Positions 31,883-40,609 of a stretch of DNA of 64,000 bases are shown in pieces. Made by a program: the position numbers and the translations under genes. Origin of the DNA: Janthinobacterium sp051380875 (GTDB lineage: Bacteria > Pseudomonadota > Gammaproteobacteria > Burkholderiales > Burkholderiaceae_D); contig NZ_JBNYXW010000021.1 in NCBI RefSeq assembly GCF_051380875.1, positions 1 to 64,000 of the forward strand, read 5' to 3'. Numbering within the stretch: the stretch's first letter is position 1; the number at the start of each line of letters is the position of its first letter. The notes beneath the pieces are model-generated. The model worked only from the letters and a program-made list of their open reading frames with translations, was not told the origin of the DNA and did no database searches.

Positions 31883-33535
31883 ATGCATACCGTTACCATT
31901 ATCCTCACCCTGGTCCTCACCGTCGTCCTGTGCGGCTTCATCGCCCGTTCGCGCTGGATCCCGCTGCCCTTGCCCCTGATCCAGATTGCCGGCGGCACGG
32001 GATTGGCCATGTTTGGCGTGCAAGTGCCGCTCGACCCCGACATTTTCTTCCTGCTCTTCATTCCACCGCTGCTGTTTCTCGATGGCTGGCGCATTCCCAA
32101 GGGCGCGTTTTTTTCCGATGCGCGCTCGATCCTGATGCTGGCCATCGGCCTGGTGCTGTTTACCGTGCTGGGCATGGGTTTCTTCATCGATTGGCTCATT
32201 CCCAGCGTGCCGCTGGCCGTCGCCTTCGCGCTGGGCGCCATCCTCTCGCCGACCGACCCCGTGGCCGTCTCGGCCATTGCCGCCGGCAATCCGATTCCGC
32301 CGCGCCTGATGCATATCCTGGAAGGCGAGTCCCTGCTGAACGACGCCTCGGGCCTGGTCTGCTTCACGTTTGCCGTGGGCGCCATGATGACGGGCGGCTT
32401 CTCGATCGGCGCCGCCTCGCTGAGCTTTGTGCAGGAAGCCGGTGGCGGCATCGTCGTCGGCCTGGCCATCTCGTGGGGCGTGGGCCTGGCAAACAGATGG
32501 CTGGTGAGCAAGGTCGGCGAAGAACCGGGCCTGCAAATCCTGATCAGCATCCTGATCCCGTTCGCCGCCTACCTGGGCGCCGAGCAGATCCACGGCTCGG
32601 GCATCCTGGCCGCCGCCACGGCGGGCGTGTCCATGCATTACGCCGACCTGATCGGCCGCCCGCTGGCGGCCACGCGCACGCAGCGCAAGGCGGTGTGGGA
32701 TACCGTGCAACTGGTCTTGAATGGCGTGATCTTCGTCATGCTGGGCGCGCAATTGCCCGCCACCGTTGCCGGCCTGCCGGGCGCATCCATCGAAGTGGGC
32801 GCCGGCAGTGCCTGGAAACTGCCCCTGTTCGTTGTCGCCATCACGGTGGGGCTGACCTTCATGCGCTTCGTCTGGGTCTTCATCTCGATGAAGCTGACCT
32901 TGTTCAAGCACAACAAGAAGGTGGCTGGCGAATCGAAGGAAGCGGCGCCGCTGGCGCGCCCCAGCCTGCGCCTGCTGCTGGTGGCCTCGTTTGCAGGCGT
33001 GCGCGGAGCGCTGACCCTGGCCGGCATACTGACCCTGCCGTTGTTCTTGCCTGACGGCACGCGTTTCCCCGCACGCGACCTGGTCATCTTCCTGGCCATG
33101 GGCGTCATCCTGCTGTCGTTGATACTGGCCAGCGTCACCCTGCCCCTGCTGACCAAGGGGCTGGTCTTCGCGCCGCCCGCGCGCCGCTCGACGGAAGAGC
33201 GCAATGCCCGCGCCGCTGCCGCCGAGGCCGCCATCGCGCGGCTGGAAAAAGTCTGCGCCGGCATCGACAAGGACGGCAAGCAGCAAGTCGTCAGCGAGGC
33301 GGCCAACCGCCTGATCGAAGCCTACCGGCGCCGGCTCACGTATGGCGAAAGCAGCAACGACGAGGCAAGCCGCATGCAGGAACTGGCCAAGGCTGAGCGG
33401 GCGCTACGCCTCGAAGCGCTCAATGCGGAGCGCGACGAACTGTTCCGCCGCCGTATCTCAGGCGAACTGGACGACACCATCCACTTGCGCCTGCTGCGCG
33501 AAATCGACTTACTGGAAGCGACATTGGAAGAATAG
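31883..33535 (+). CDS. CPA1-family Na+/H+ antiporter
   Basis: A 550-residue protein with about twelve hydrophobic helices in the first 430 residues. It includes the family motifs FIPPLLFLDGWR, AILSPTDPVAV (ion-binding Asp) and GESLLNDASGLV. The C-terminal 110 residues are charged and helical, likely a cytoplasmic coiled-coil regulatory tail, as in NhaP/YjcE-type proteins. It exchanges Na+ or K+ for H+ at the inner membrane. It is divergent from the cytochrome operon. Confidence 0.93.
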   Translation: MHTVTIILTLVLTVVLCGFIARSRWIPLPLPLIQIAGGTGLAMFGVQVPLDPDIFFLLFIPPLLFLDGWRIPKGAFFSDARSILMLAIGLVLFTVLGMGFFIDWLIPSVPLAVAFALGAILSPTDPVAVSAIAAGNPIPPRLMHILEGESLLNDASGLVCFTFAVGAMMTGGFSIGAASLSFVQEAGGGIVVGLAISWGVGLANRWLVSKVGEEPGLQILISILIPFAAYLGAEQIHGSGILAAATAGVSMHYADLIGRPLAATRTQRKAVWDTVQLVLNGVIFVMLGAQLPATVAGLPGASIEVGAGSAWKLPLFVVAITVGLTFMRFVWVFISMKLTLFKHNKKVAGESKEAAPLARPSLRLLLVASFAGVRGALTLAGILTLPLFLPDGTRFPARDLVIFLAMGVILLSLILASVTLPLLTKGLVFAPPARRSTEERNARAAAAEAAIARLEKVCAGIDKDGKQQVVSEAANRLIEAYRRRLTYGESSNDEASRMQELAKAERALRLEALNAERDELFRRRISGELDDTIHLRLLREIDLLEATLEE

Positions 33536-33611
33536 AGACAGTTCAGCGCCACTTGAGCAATGTAGCCTGGCAGTTCTCGTGGTAAAGAATGCAAGTTTTT
33601 AAATTAGTGTT

Positions 33612-33617
33612 TATAAT
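33612..33617 (+). promoter_or_regulatory. -10 box upstream of yfiRNB
   Basis: A perfect TATAAT in an unusually AT-rich stretch, 126 bp before the yfiR start. No convincing -35. If used, the transcript would include the 12-bp tandem repeats at 33680-33715. Confidence 0.35.
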
Positions 33618-33679
33618 GCAAGGTTATATCGCACAATTAATTTACTTTCAGCATACAGTTCCGTACAGTCGGTGTTTAT

Positions 33680-33715
33680 GAGTAGCAATTTGAGTAGCAA
33701 TTTGAGCAGCAATTT
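33680..33715. repeat. Three 12-bp tandem repeats in the yfiR leader
   Basis: GAGTAGCAATTT occurs twice and GAGCAGCAATTT once, head to tail at 33680, 33692 and 33704, ending 27 bp before the yfiR start codon. Confidence 0.75.
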
Positions 33716-33742
33716 CTGACCTGAATAAAGACACTCAACGCC

Positions 33743-34336
33743 GTGCCTTCCTTCCCTTGCCACAGGCAGCGCACCGCGCCGCACGCATTGCTCACCACTG
33801 TGCTCGCTGCCGTGCTGCTGGCCTCGCTGTTCGCCTGCACTGTGCTGGCGCCGGGGGCGGCGTGGGCACAAGGTGGCGCCGCACCGGACGCCAGGCGGCC
33901 GGCCGATGTGGCGCAGGTGTTGTTCGGCATCATCAGCTATGTGCGCTGGCCCGTGGCGCGCCCCGAAGTGCGCGTCTGCATGGTCGGCACACCCCACCAT
34001 GGCGCAGCCATCGTCGATACGCCCGCCTCCAGCGCAGGACAGCGACTCCGCGTCAAGATCCAGCCGGCCAGCGGCGCCATCAATGAATGCGACGTCGTCT
34101 ACATGGGCAGCCTGCCCGACAGCGAGCGCGAACTGCTATTGGCGCAGGTCATCGGTAAACCCATTTTATCGGTCAGTGAACCGGGTACCGCCTGCTCCGT
34201 GGGCACCATGTTCTGCCTGCGCCTGGTCGAGGCGCAGATCGGCTTTGACGTCAATCTCGACGCCATCGCCCGCAGCGGCCTGCGCGTGCATCCGAACGCC
34301 TTGCAAATAGCCCGTCGCAAGGGACCCCAGCCATGA
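33743..34336 (+). CDS. yfiR: YfiR-type periplasmic inhibitor of the cyclase YfiN
   Basis: A 197-residue exported protein (signal or anchor about residues 15-43, ending GAAWAQ) with the DUF4154 YfiR fold. Four cysteines (VRVCMVG, NECDVVYM, ACSVGTMFCLRL) match the two-disulfide pattern of Pseudomonas YfiR, including the seven-residue spacing of the last pair. In the known system YfiR represses YfiN in the periplasm and is sequestered by YfiB. Its stop overlaps the yfiN start (ATGA at 34333-34336). Confidence 0.9.
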   Translation: MPSFPCHRQRTAPHALLTTVLAAVLLASLFACTVLAPGAAWAQGGAAPDARRPADVAQVLFGIISYVRWPVARPEVRVCMVGTPHHGAAIVDTPASSAGQRLRVKIQPASGAINECDVVYMGSLPDSERELLLAQVIGKPILSVSEPGTACSVGTMFCLRLVEAQIGFDVNLDAIARSGLRVHPNALQIARRKGPQP

Positions 34337-35604
34337 ACGCCCGGCTGAATAGCAAACGCACCCGCAAAGCGCGGCCCACGCTCGACAGCGTGCTGCGGCG
34401 TGCCCACCTGAGCGTGTCGCTGATCGCCGTGCTGGCCGCCGGTTTGACCATGACGGCCGTGGCGCTGCTGGCCTTGCGCGTGTATTCGGAGCAAAATTTG
34501 CGCCTGGTGGCCCGCTCGATGAGCTACACGGTGGAAGCGGCCGTCGTCTTTGGCGACCCCATGGCCGCCAAGGAAGCGCTGGCCTTGATCGGCGTCAATG
34601 AAGATATCGACCGGGCACAAGTGAGCGACAAGGATGGCAAGGTCCTGGCCCGCTGGGAACGGGGCGAACATGGCACGCGCTACTACATCGAGCGCACGCT
34701 GACGGACTGGATGCTGCCCGATTCGCTATCGTTTCCCATCACGCATAACGAACAGGTGATCGGCAGCATCGCGTTGGTGCCGCACAGCCGCAGCCTGCTG
34801 CCGTTCCTGCTCAGCGGCCTCTCCTGTTTGCTCGCTTGCCTGGCGCTCAGCCTGATCGTTGCCGTACGCCTGTCACGCCGCATGGAAACGGACATCACGG
34901 CGCCGCTGCGCCACCTGGCCGAAACGGCGCACCGCGTGCGGCGCGACCGCTCGTTCGAACTGCGCGTGCCACCTGCCAATATTGCAGAACTGAACCAGAT
35001 CAATGACGACTTCAACGCCCTGCTCGACGAACTTGAAGCGTGGCAAAGCCATCTGCAAAAGGAAAACGCCTCGCTGTCGCACCGCGCCAACCACGACAGC
35101 CTGACGGGCCTGTCCAACCGCGCCTTCATGGAAGCGGAGCTGGAACGCGCCATCATCGAGGCCAGGCTCGGCAATGGCAAGGTGGCCGTGTTGTTCCTCG
35201 ACAGCGACCGCTTCAAGTACATCAACGATACTTTCGGCCATGCCTCGGGCGACCGCGTACTGGTGACGATTGCCGCGCGCATCAAGCAGCAATTGCGCGA
35301 AGGCGACCTGGTGGCGCGCCTGGGCGGCGACGAGTTCGCCATCCTGCTCAAGCCGCTGCGCAGCAGCAGCGACGCCATGCACATCGCCGACAACATCATC
35401 GCCGCCATGTCGCACGCGATTGAATTGCCAACTGGCAACAGTATCGTCAGTTCGCTGACCATCGGCGTGGCCGTCTTCCCCGATCACGCCATCGACGCCG
35501 TGTCGCTGGTGGGTGCGGCGGACGACGCCATGTACCGCGCCAAGCAGGCGCAGCGTGGCACGCGCCAGGTGGCGCGCCTGCCCCAGCCCCAGATTCACCC
35601 CTGA
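34333..35604 (+). CDS. yfiN: YfiN/TpbB-type membrane diguanylate cyclase
   Basis: A 423-residue protein with TM helices near 28-55 and 155-180 flanking a periplasmic sensor, then a HAMP region (about 180-235) and a GGDEF domain. Signature RLGGDEFAILLKP, substrate motif FLDSDRFKYINDTFGH and inhibitory site REGD are all intact, so it should make c-di-GMP with product feedback. It is coupled by overlap to yfiR, its expected periplasmic repressor, and followed 17 bp on by yfiB. Confidence 0.93.
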   Translation: MNARLNSKRTRKARPTLDSVLRRAHLSVSLIAVLAAGLTMTAVALLALRVYSEQNLRLVARSMSYTVEAAVVFGDPMAAKEALALIGVNEDIDRAQVSDKDGKVLARWERGEHGTRYYIERTLTDWMLPDSLSFPITHNEQVIGSIALVPHSRSLLPFLLSGLSCLLACLALSLIVAVRLSRRMETDITAPLRHLAETAHRVRRDRSFELRVPPANIAELNQINDDFNALLDELEAWQSHLQKENASLSHRANHDSLTGLSNRAFMEAELERAIIEARLGNGKVAVLFLDSDRFKYINDTFGHASGDRVLVTIAARIKQQLREGDLVARLGGDEFAILLKPLRSSSDAMHIADNIIAAMSHAIELPTGNSIVSSLTIGVAVFPDHAIDAVSLVGAADDAMYRAKQAQRGTRQVARLPQPQIHP

Positions 35605-35621
35605 CCGCAAGGAGCATCACC

Positions 35622-36125
35622 ATGCAATTGATTTACAAGCAATTACGCCTCGGCTTTCTCGGCCTGCTGATGCTGGGCCTGCTGGCGGCCTGCCAAAGCA
35701 CGCCAGAAAAGAAACCGCCATTCAATGCCGAACAGATCGCCGCCATGACGGAGCAGGGCTTTCACCAGACCGACGAAGGCTGGGAGCTGAGCTTTACGGA
35801 CAAGCTGCTGTTCGAGTTTGACGCCGCCAAGCTGACGCCGCCCAGCCGCAGCGCCGTCCAGAAGATCAGCGCCGCCCTGCTGAAAGTGGGCATCAACCAC
35901 ATGCGCGTGGAAGGCCACACGGATAACGAAGGCACGCAAGACTACAACATCAAGCTGTCGCTGGCGCGCGCCAACGTGGTAGCCGGTGCCATGAGCGCGA
36001 CGGGCATTCCACGCGACAACATCATCGTCAAGGGCCTGGGCATGGGCAAGCCGGTGGCCTCGAACGCCAGCAAGGCGGGCCAGGCAGAAAACCGCCGCGT
36101 CACCATCATCGTCTCGGCGCCATGA
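35622..36125 (+). CDS. yfiB: YfiB-type OmpA-family lipoprotein
   Basis: A 167-residue lipoprotein with the lipobox LGLLAAC (Cys near residue 24) and a C-terminal OmpA peptidoglycan-binding domain (FEFDAAKLTP, RVEGHTDNEGTQDYNIKLSLARA). In the known YfiBNR system it binds peptidoglycan and captures YfiR, freeing YfiN. It starts behind AAGGAG. Its stop overlaps gntK by four bases. Confidence 0.92.
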   Translation: MQLIYKQLRLGFLGLLMLGLLAACQSTPEKKPPFNAEQIAAMTEQGFHQTDEGWELSFTDKLLFEFDAAKLTPPSRSAVQKISAALLKVGINHMRVEGHTDNEGTQDYNIKLSLARANVVAGAMSATGIPRDNIIVKGLGMGKPVASNASKAGQAENRRVTIIVSAP

Positions 36126-36640
36126 GTGCAGGCGCGCCGGCCGTGCGCTGGGTCGTGATGGGCGTATCGGGCTGCGGCAAGAGCGCAGTCGGCAGCCTGC
36201 TGGCCAGTGCGCTGGGCCTGCCGTACGTGGAAGGCGACGAGGTGCACCCGCCCGAGAACGTGGCCAGGATGGCCGCCGGCATCCCCCTCGACGATGCCGA
36301 CCGGGCCGGCTGGCTGGCCGCCTTGCGCGAGCGCATCGCCACCGCCCGTGCGCAAGGTAGCGGCCTCGTCGTTTCCTGCTCCGCCCTGAAGCGCGCCTAC
36401 CGCGATCTGCTGCGCACGGGCGACCCGGCACTGCGCTTTGCCCATCTGGACGGACCGCGCGCCGTGCTGGAATGCCGCATGCAGCAGCGCCAGGAACAGC
36501 AAGGCCATTTCATGCCTGCCAGCCTGCTCGACAGCCAGCTGCTTACCCTGCAGCCTTTGCTGCCTGACGAAGCGGGCATCGTGCTCGATATCGGCCAGCC
36601 CCTGGCCGTTTTGGTCGAACAAATCCTGCAAGCGCCCTGA
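36122..36640 (+). CDS. gntK: Gluconokinase
   Basis: A 172-residue P-loop kinase with Walker A VMGVSGCGKSAVG, the family motifs EGDEVHPPENVARMAAGIPLDD and VVSCSALKRAYRDLLR, and HLDGPRAVLECRM. It phosphorylates gluconate to 6-phosphogluconate in the cytoplasm. It overlaps yfiB by four bases, so it is translationally coupled to the c-di-GMP module although no functional link is known. No gluconate permease is adjacent. Confidence 0.93.
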   Translation: MSAGAPAVRWVVMGVSGCGKSAVGSLLASALGLPYVEGDEVHPPENVARMAAGIPLDDADRAGWLAALRERIATARAQGSGLVVSCSALKRAYRDLLRTGDPALRFAHLDGPRAVLECRMQQRQEQQGHFMPASLLDSQLLTLQPLLPDEAGIVLDIGQPLAVLVEQILQAP

Positions 36641-36709
36641 AGCGTGGCGCGCCGCTGGACAGGCCGCAGTGCGCTGTGTAGACTGGCACGCAATTTCACG
36701 AGGAGTCGT

Positions 36710-37027
36710 ATGAGCACACCAAGCACAAAACCAGCACCGGGCCCGGAATTCTGGGAACGCGCCGACCAAATCATCGCCGTGGCGAATGAGCAATGCGAGC
36801 ATAGCCGCGGTAACGAAGTGGCCACCTCGCTGCTGTACGCGGCAGCACGCTTCAACGCCTTCCTGATTGCCAGCAAGACCAACGACGTGGAAAAAATGCG
36901 CCAGGAAAAAGACGACGCCGTGGCATTTTTCACCGAACAATACAAGCGCATGCTGACGGATAACTTCAACGACTACATCGCCAATTTCGACAAATACACG
37001 CAACCGTCGTCCGCTCCCAAGGACTGA
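36710..37027 (+). CDS. DUF3144-family protein
   Basis: A 105-residue acidic helical protein. Its core (EFWERADQIIAVANEQ, then ATSLLYAAARFNAFLIAS) matches the small DUF3144 family of proteobacteria, whose function is unknown. It starts at ATG 36710 behind GAGGAG. A TAGACTGGCA stretch about 30 bp upstream resembles the TAGTCTGGCA found before the META genes and may be a promoter -10 region. Confidence 0.8.
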   Translation: MSTPSTKPAPGPEFWERADQIIAVANEQCEHSRGNEVATSLLYAAARFNAFLIASKTNDVEKMRQEKDDAVAFFTEQYKRMLTDNFNDYIANFDKYTQPSSAPKD

Positions 37028-37045
37028 TATTCAGTTCAGTTCAGT

Positions 37046-37588
37046 TCAGCCCGGCTCACCGCCCGCCAGGTAATTGTTCTTCACGCGCACATAATGCTCG
37101 GCCGAATAGCGCAGGTAGGCGATCTCGGCGTCCGTTAGCGCGCGCACCTTGGCGGCGGGGCGGCCCACATACAAATGCCCGCTTTCCAGCACCTTGCCCG
37201 GCGACACCAGGCTGCCCGCGCCCAGCATCACGTGCTTTTCCACCACCACGTCATCCATGACGATGCTGCCCATGCCGATCAGGCACTCGTCGCCAATGGT
37301 GCAGCCGTGCAAGATCACGGAATGGCCGATGGTCACATACTTGCCAATCGTCAAGGGCGAACCGTCCGGCTTGGCCGCATTCCTGTGCGACACATGCCCC
37401 ATGGAAAAGTCCTGGATATTGCTGCCCTCGCCGATGACGATGCGGTTGACGTCGCCGCGCAGCACGCTGTTGCACCAGATGGAACAGTCGTCGCCGATCT
37501 GCACATCGCCAATCACTTGCGCCGTATCATGCAGGTACACGCGCTCGCCCAGCATGGGACGGGTATTCAGGTAGGAACTTACAGGCAT
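37046..37588 (-). CDS. Gamma-carbonic-anhydrase-like protein (YrdA/PaaY type)
   Basis: A 180-residue left-handed beta-helix protein with hexapeptide repeats. The probable metal histidines occur in GHVSHRN and GHSVILHGC, and the conserved DVNRIVIGEGSNIQD carries the Arg/Asp/Gln residues of the trimer interface. Relatives bind zinc or iron and may hydrate CO2; many have no shown activity. It is convergent with the DUF3144 gene. Confidence 0.9.
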   Translation of the reverse strand: MPVSSYLNTRPMLGERVYLHDTAQVIGDVQIGDDCSIWCNSVLRGDVNRIVIGEGSNIQDFSMGHVSHRNAAKPDGSPLTIGKYVTIGHSVILHGCTIGDECLIGMGSIVMDDVVVEKHVMLGAGSLVSPGKVLESGHLYVGRPAAKVRALTDAEIAYLRYSAEHYVRVKNNYLAGGEPG

Positions 37589-37698
37589 CGTCTTCTCGCT
37601 TCACATTCTATAAAAATTGAACAGCAGCCATGAGTGTAATGCCTATACTGGCAAAACAGCAGATCAGTGCCGCTGCGATACCACGGTGCGCGCAAAAA

Positions 37699-37720
37699 AT
37701 CTGCTAGTCTGGCAGCCATC
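37699..37720 (+). promoter_or_regulatory. Upstream element shared by the two META lipoprotein genes (copy 1)
   Basis: A 22-bp block, ATCTGCTA then G then TCTGGCAGC then C then ATC, lies 24 bp before the start codon and matches 20 of 22 bases at 51012-51033 before the paralogous gene. It probably includes the promoter -10 and start site. Confidence 0.5.
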
Positions 37721-37744
37721 GTTCACCCCTCACAGGAGTCTCCC

Positions 37745-38227
37745 ATGCTGCAACGCCTGACGCATTGTCTGACGAATCGTCTAAAATTCCTGCCCCTCGC
37801 CGCCGCAATCGCCATGGCTGGCGGCTGCGCCGCAACGGTCGACAACACCATGCCAAACGCCAGCCTGGCGCCGCAGGCCAGCCTGACGAATACCTACTGG
37901 AAGCTGACGCAGCTCGATGGCGCCACGGTGACGATGGCGCCGGAGCAGGAACGCGAAGTGCGCATCACGCTTTCCGACGACGGCAAGGTCACCGGTTTTA
38001 CAGGCTGCAACCGCGTGATGGGCGGCTACACCGTGGCCGGCACGGCCCTGCGCTTCACGCAGCTGGCCGGCACCCGCATGGCGTGCCCGCCGCCCTTGAT
38101 GCAGCTGGAAAGCGCCGTGCTGGCCAATTTGAATAGCGTGACGGGCTACCAGCTCGATGGCGAAAAGCTGATACTGCTCAAGGATGGTGCGCCCGTGGCG
38201 CGTTTTGAGTCGGTCTACCTGAAATAA
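37745..38227 (+). CDS. META-domain (HslJ-like) lipoprotein, copy 1
   Basis: A 160-residue protein with a lipoprotein signal (lipobox AMAGGC, Cys near 24) and a META domain (NTYWKLTQLDGATV, FTGCNRVMGGYTV, GTRMACPP, LILLKDGAPVARFE). META proteins are implicated in motility, heat-shock or drug tolerance, without a defined activity. It starts at ATG 37745 behind AGGAG. A paralogue lies at 51053-51532 with a similar promoter region. Confidence 0.88.
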   Translation: MLQRLTHCLTNRLKFLPLAAAIAMAGGCAATVDNTMPNASLAPQASLTNTYWKLTQLDGATVTMAPEQEREVRITLSDDGKVTGFTGCNRVMGGYTVAGTALRFTQLAGTRMACPPPLMQLESAVLANLNSVTGYQLDGEKLILLKDGAPVARFESVYLK

Positions 38228-38277
38228 AAACCCACTGCCGTTACAATGGCTTCCAGCCCATCTTTTGGAAGGAAGCC

Positions 38278-38988
38278 ATGTCCGCCCTGCCCTCGCCGTC
38301 CCCTGTACCACTGCCATCGGCCGCAGGCCGCTACCGCGCTTTTCTTTTTGACATGGACGGCACGGTCATCAATTCCATCGCCGCCGCCGAGCGGATCTGG
38401 GGCACGTGGGCGCAACGCCAGGGGCTCGACGTGCTGGCCTTTCTACCCACCATCCATGGCGCGCGCTCGGTCGACACCATCACCAGGCTGGCGTTGCCCG
38501 GCGTCGATGCGCAGCGCGAGTCGCAGGGCATCACGGATGCCGAGATCATCGATGTAGCGGGTATCATTGAAATTGCGGGCGCGCTGCGCTTTTTGCAATC
38601 GCTGCCGCCGGCGCAATGGGCCATCGTCACCTCGGCGCCGCGGGCGCTGGCCACGGCGCGCCTGAAGGCGGCCGGCATGCCCATCCCCGCCATCATGGTG
38701 ACGGCGGAAGACGTCAAGGCGGGCAAGCCAAAACCCGATTGCTACCTGCTGGCGGCTGAAAAGCTAGGCGTGGCGCCCTTTGATTGCCTGGTGTTCGAAG
38801 ACGCCTCGGTCGGCATCGAGGCGGGCGAAGCGGCTGGCGCGAAGGTCATCGTCGTCACCGCCACGCATGCGCATCCGCTGGCCACGCGCCACCCCGTGAT
38901 CGACAGCTACGACAGCATCGTAGCGACGGTCGATAGCGACGGTTTTATTGTACTGGCCGAGATGGTTGCAGCACGCGCGACAAAATAG
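38278..38988 (+). CDS. HAD-superfamily sugar/glycerol phosphatase-like hydrolase
   Basis: A 236-residue HAD phosphatase. Motif I is FLFDMDGTVINS (nucleophile and acid Asp), motif II is AIVTSAP, motif III is KAGKPKPDCY, and motif IV is LVFEDASVGIEAGEAAG, as in the glycerol-3-phosphatase / 2-deoxyglucose-6-phosphatase subgroup. The substrate is a small sugar phosphate by analogy. Its last 44 bases overlap the 3' end of ssuB on the opposite strand. Confidence 0.9.
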   Translation: MSALPSPSPVPLPSAAGRYRAFLFDMDGTVINSIAAAERIWGTWAQRQGLDVLAFLPTIHGARSVDTITRLALPGVDAQRESQGITDAEIIDVAGIIEIAGALRFLQSLPPAQWAIVTSAPRALATARLKAAGMPIPAIMVTAEDVKAGKPKPDCYLLAAEKLGVAPFDCLVFEDASVGIEAGEAAGAKVIVVTATHAHPLATRHPVIDSYDSIVATVDSDGFIVLAEMVAARATK

Positions 38989-39787
38989 CCTGCTCCAGCG
39001 CGGCGAAAGCCGCATTGCCGCGCTGCCGCGGGCGCGGCAAGTCCACCTGCACGTCCAGGGTGATCTGGCCATCCTCGATCAGCAGCACGCGGTCGGCCAG
39101 GGCCACCGCTTCGGCCACATCGTGCGTCACCAGCACGGCCGTAAAACCACGCGCCAGCCAGAGCGACTCGATCAGCTGCTGCATTTCGATGCGCGTCAGC
39201 GCGTCGAGCGCGCCCAAAGGTTCGTCGAGCAGCAGCAATTGCGGCTCGTGCACGAGGGCGCGGGCCAGCGCCACGCGCTGCTTCTGCCCGCCCGACAGGG
39301 CCGCCGGCCACTCGCCGGCCCGCTCGGCAAGGCCTACCGTCCACAAGGCGGCTGCGGCAGCGCCCACGGAACGGGGCAAGCCCAGGGCCACATTATCGAG
39401 CACCGTCTTCCACGGCAGCAGGCGCGGCTCCTGGAACATGATGCGGATATCCGGCGTACCCAGGATCGAGCCAACATCGGAACCGATGGCAACCCTGCCT
39501 TCGTCCACGCTTTCCAGGCCCGCGATCGAGCGCAGCAAGGTGCTCTTGCCGCAGCCGCTGCGCCCCACGATGGCGACAAACTCGCCCGCTTCGAGCTGCA
39601 AGTCCACGTTTTTCAACACGGGACGGCTGGTGTACGATTTACTCAGATTCGTCAGGGCCAGCGGCACGCCACGGCGGCTCAAAGGGGCAGACGGAGCGGT
39701 TTTCGCCTGCGCCGGCGCGCTGGCCGGGTCGTTTTGCACGAAGTGCGTCAGGAAATCCGTTTCGATCTGGATCGGGGCAAGCAGCAT
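38945..39787 (-). CDS. ssuB: Aliphatic sulfonate ABC transporter ATPase
   Basis: A 280-residue ATPase with Walker A VGRSGCGKSTLLRS, Q-loop MFQEPRLLPWKT, signature LSGGQKQRVALARAL, Walker B LLLLDEPLGALD and switch His in VTHDVAEA. It is longer than usual at the N-terminus (about 50 extra residues before the ABC core). I start at ATG 39787, six bases after GAGG; ATGs at 39802 and 39805 overlap the ssuC stop but lack a ribosome site. It is the last gene of ssuEADCB. Confidence 0.92.
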   Translation of the reverse strand: MLLAPIQIETDFLTHFVQNDPASAPAQAKTAPSAPLSRRGVPLALTNLSKSYTSRPVLKNVDLQLEAGEFVAIVGRSGCGKSTLLRSIAGLESVDEGRVAIGSDVGSILGTPDIRIMFQEPRLLPWKTVLDNVALGLPRSVGAAAAALWTVGLAERAGEWPAALSGGQKQRVALARALVHEPQLLLLDEPLGALDALTRIEMQQLIESLWLARGFTAVLVTHDVAEAVALADRVLLIEDGQITLDVQVDLPRPRQRGNAAFAALEQAILSRVLQPSRPVQ

Positions 39788-39804
39788 GGTGTCCTCTTTC
39801 ATCA

Positions 39805-40608
39805 TTATCGGTAGGCGGGATTCCAGCGCAGGCAGTGGCGTTCCAGCCGGCGCGAGAACAGGTCGGCCAGTTTGCCCAGCAAGGCATACAGCAAAATCCC
39901 CACCAGCACCACGTCCGTTTGCAGGAATTCGCGGGCATTCATGGTCATGTAGCCGATGCCGGCCTGCGCCGAGATGGTTTCGGCGACGATCAGCAGCACC
40001 CATACCAGGCCCAGCGAAAAGCGCACGCCCACCAGGATGGACGGCATGGCGGCCGGCAGGATCACGTCGCGGTACAGGGGCCAGCCGGACAAGCCATAGC
40101 TTTTCGCCATTTCGATCAGGCCCTGGTCGGCCGAGCGGATGCCGTGGAAGGTATTCAGGTAGACGGGGAAAAACACGCCGACAGCCAGCAGAAACAGCTT
40201 GGCCGTCTCGTCGATGCCAAACCACAGGATCACCAGCGGAATCAGGGCCAATGCCGGGATGTTGCGCACCATTTGCAAGGTTGTGTCGAGCAGGGTTTCC
40301 GCATGGCGGAAGCTGCCCGTCAAGAGGCCCAGCAGCAAGCCCAGACCCGCACCGATGACGAAGCCCACCGTCGCGCGCCACAAGCTCGTTTTCAAATGCA
40401 GCCACAGCTCGCCCGACATGGCCAGGTTCCAGAAGGCTTTCGCCACGGCCCACGGTTCGGGCAGGATGCGGCTCGACAGCCAGCCCCACTGCGAGGCCAG
40501 TTGCCAGGCCAGCAGCAGCGCCACAGGCAAGGCCCACGGCGCCAGCGCATCACGCCACGCAGCGCCTGCGCCTACTGATTTCACTGCTTTCACCGCGCCC
40601 GCCGCCAT
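39805..40608 (-). CDS. ssuC: Aliphatic sulfonate ABC transporter permease
   Basis: A 267-residue permease with about six TM helices and the coupling-loop motif EMAKSYGLSGWPLYRDVILPAAMPSILVGVR. ATG 40608 follows the ssuD stop with one base between, so it is translationally coupled. It works with SsuA and SsuB to import alkanesulfonates for SsuD. Confidence 0.93.
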   Translation of the reverse strand: MAAGAVKAVKSVGAGAAWRDALAPWALPVALLLAWQLASQWGWLSSRILPEPWAVAKAFWNLAMSGELWLHLKTSLWRATVGFVIGAGLGLLLGLLTGSFRHAETLLDTTLQMVRNIPALALIPLVILWFGIDETAKLFLLAVGVFFPVYLNTFHGIRSADQGLIEMAKSYGLSGWPLYRDVILPAAMPSILVGVRFSLGLVWVLLIVAETISAQAGIGYMTMNAREFLQTDVVLVGILLYALLGKLADLFSRRLERHCLRWNPAYR

Positions 40609-40609
40609 C

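Noticed and set aside
31282..32550. A 422-codon minus-strand frame overlapping the cytochrome gene start and the antiporter
   Set aside because: It runs antisense to the antiporter and out of frame with the cytochrome; the Ser/Arg/Met-rich composition is shadow-like.
38945..40537. ssuB as a 530-residue protein with a large N-terminal extension
   Set aside because: The extension reads the ssuC gene out of frame; a GAGG ribosome site and ATG at 39787 give a normal ATPase.
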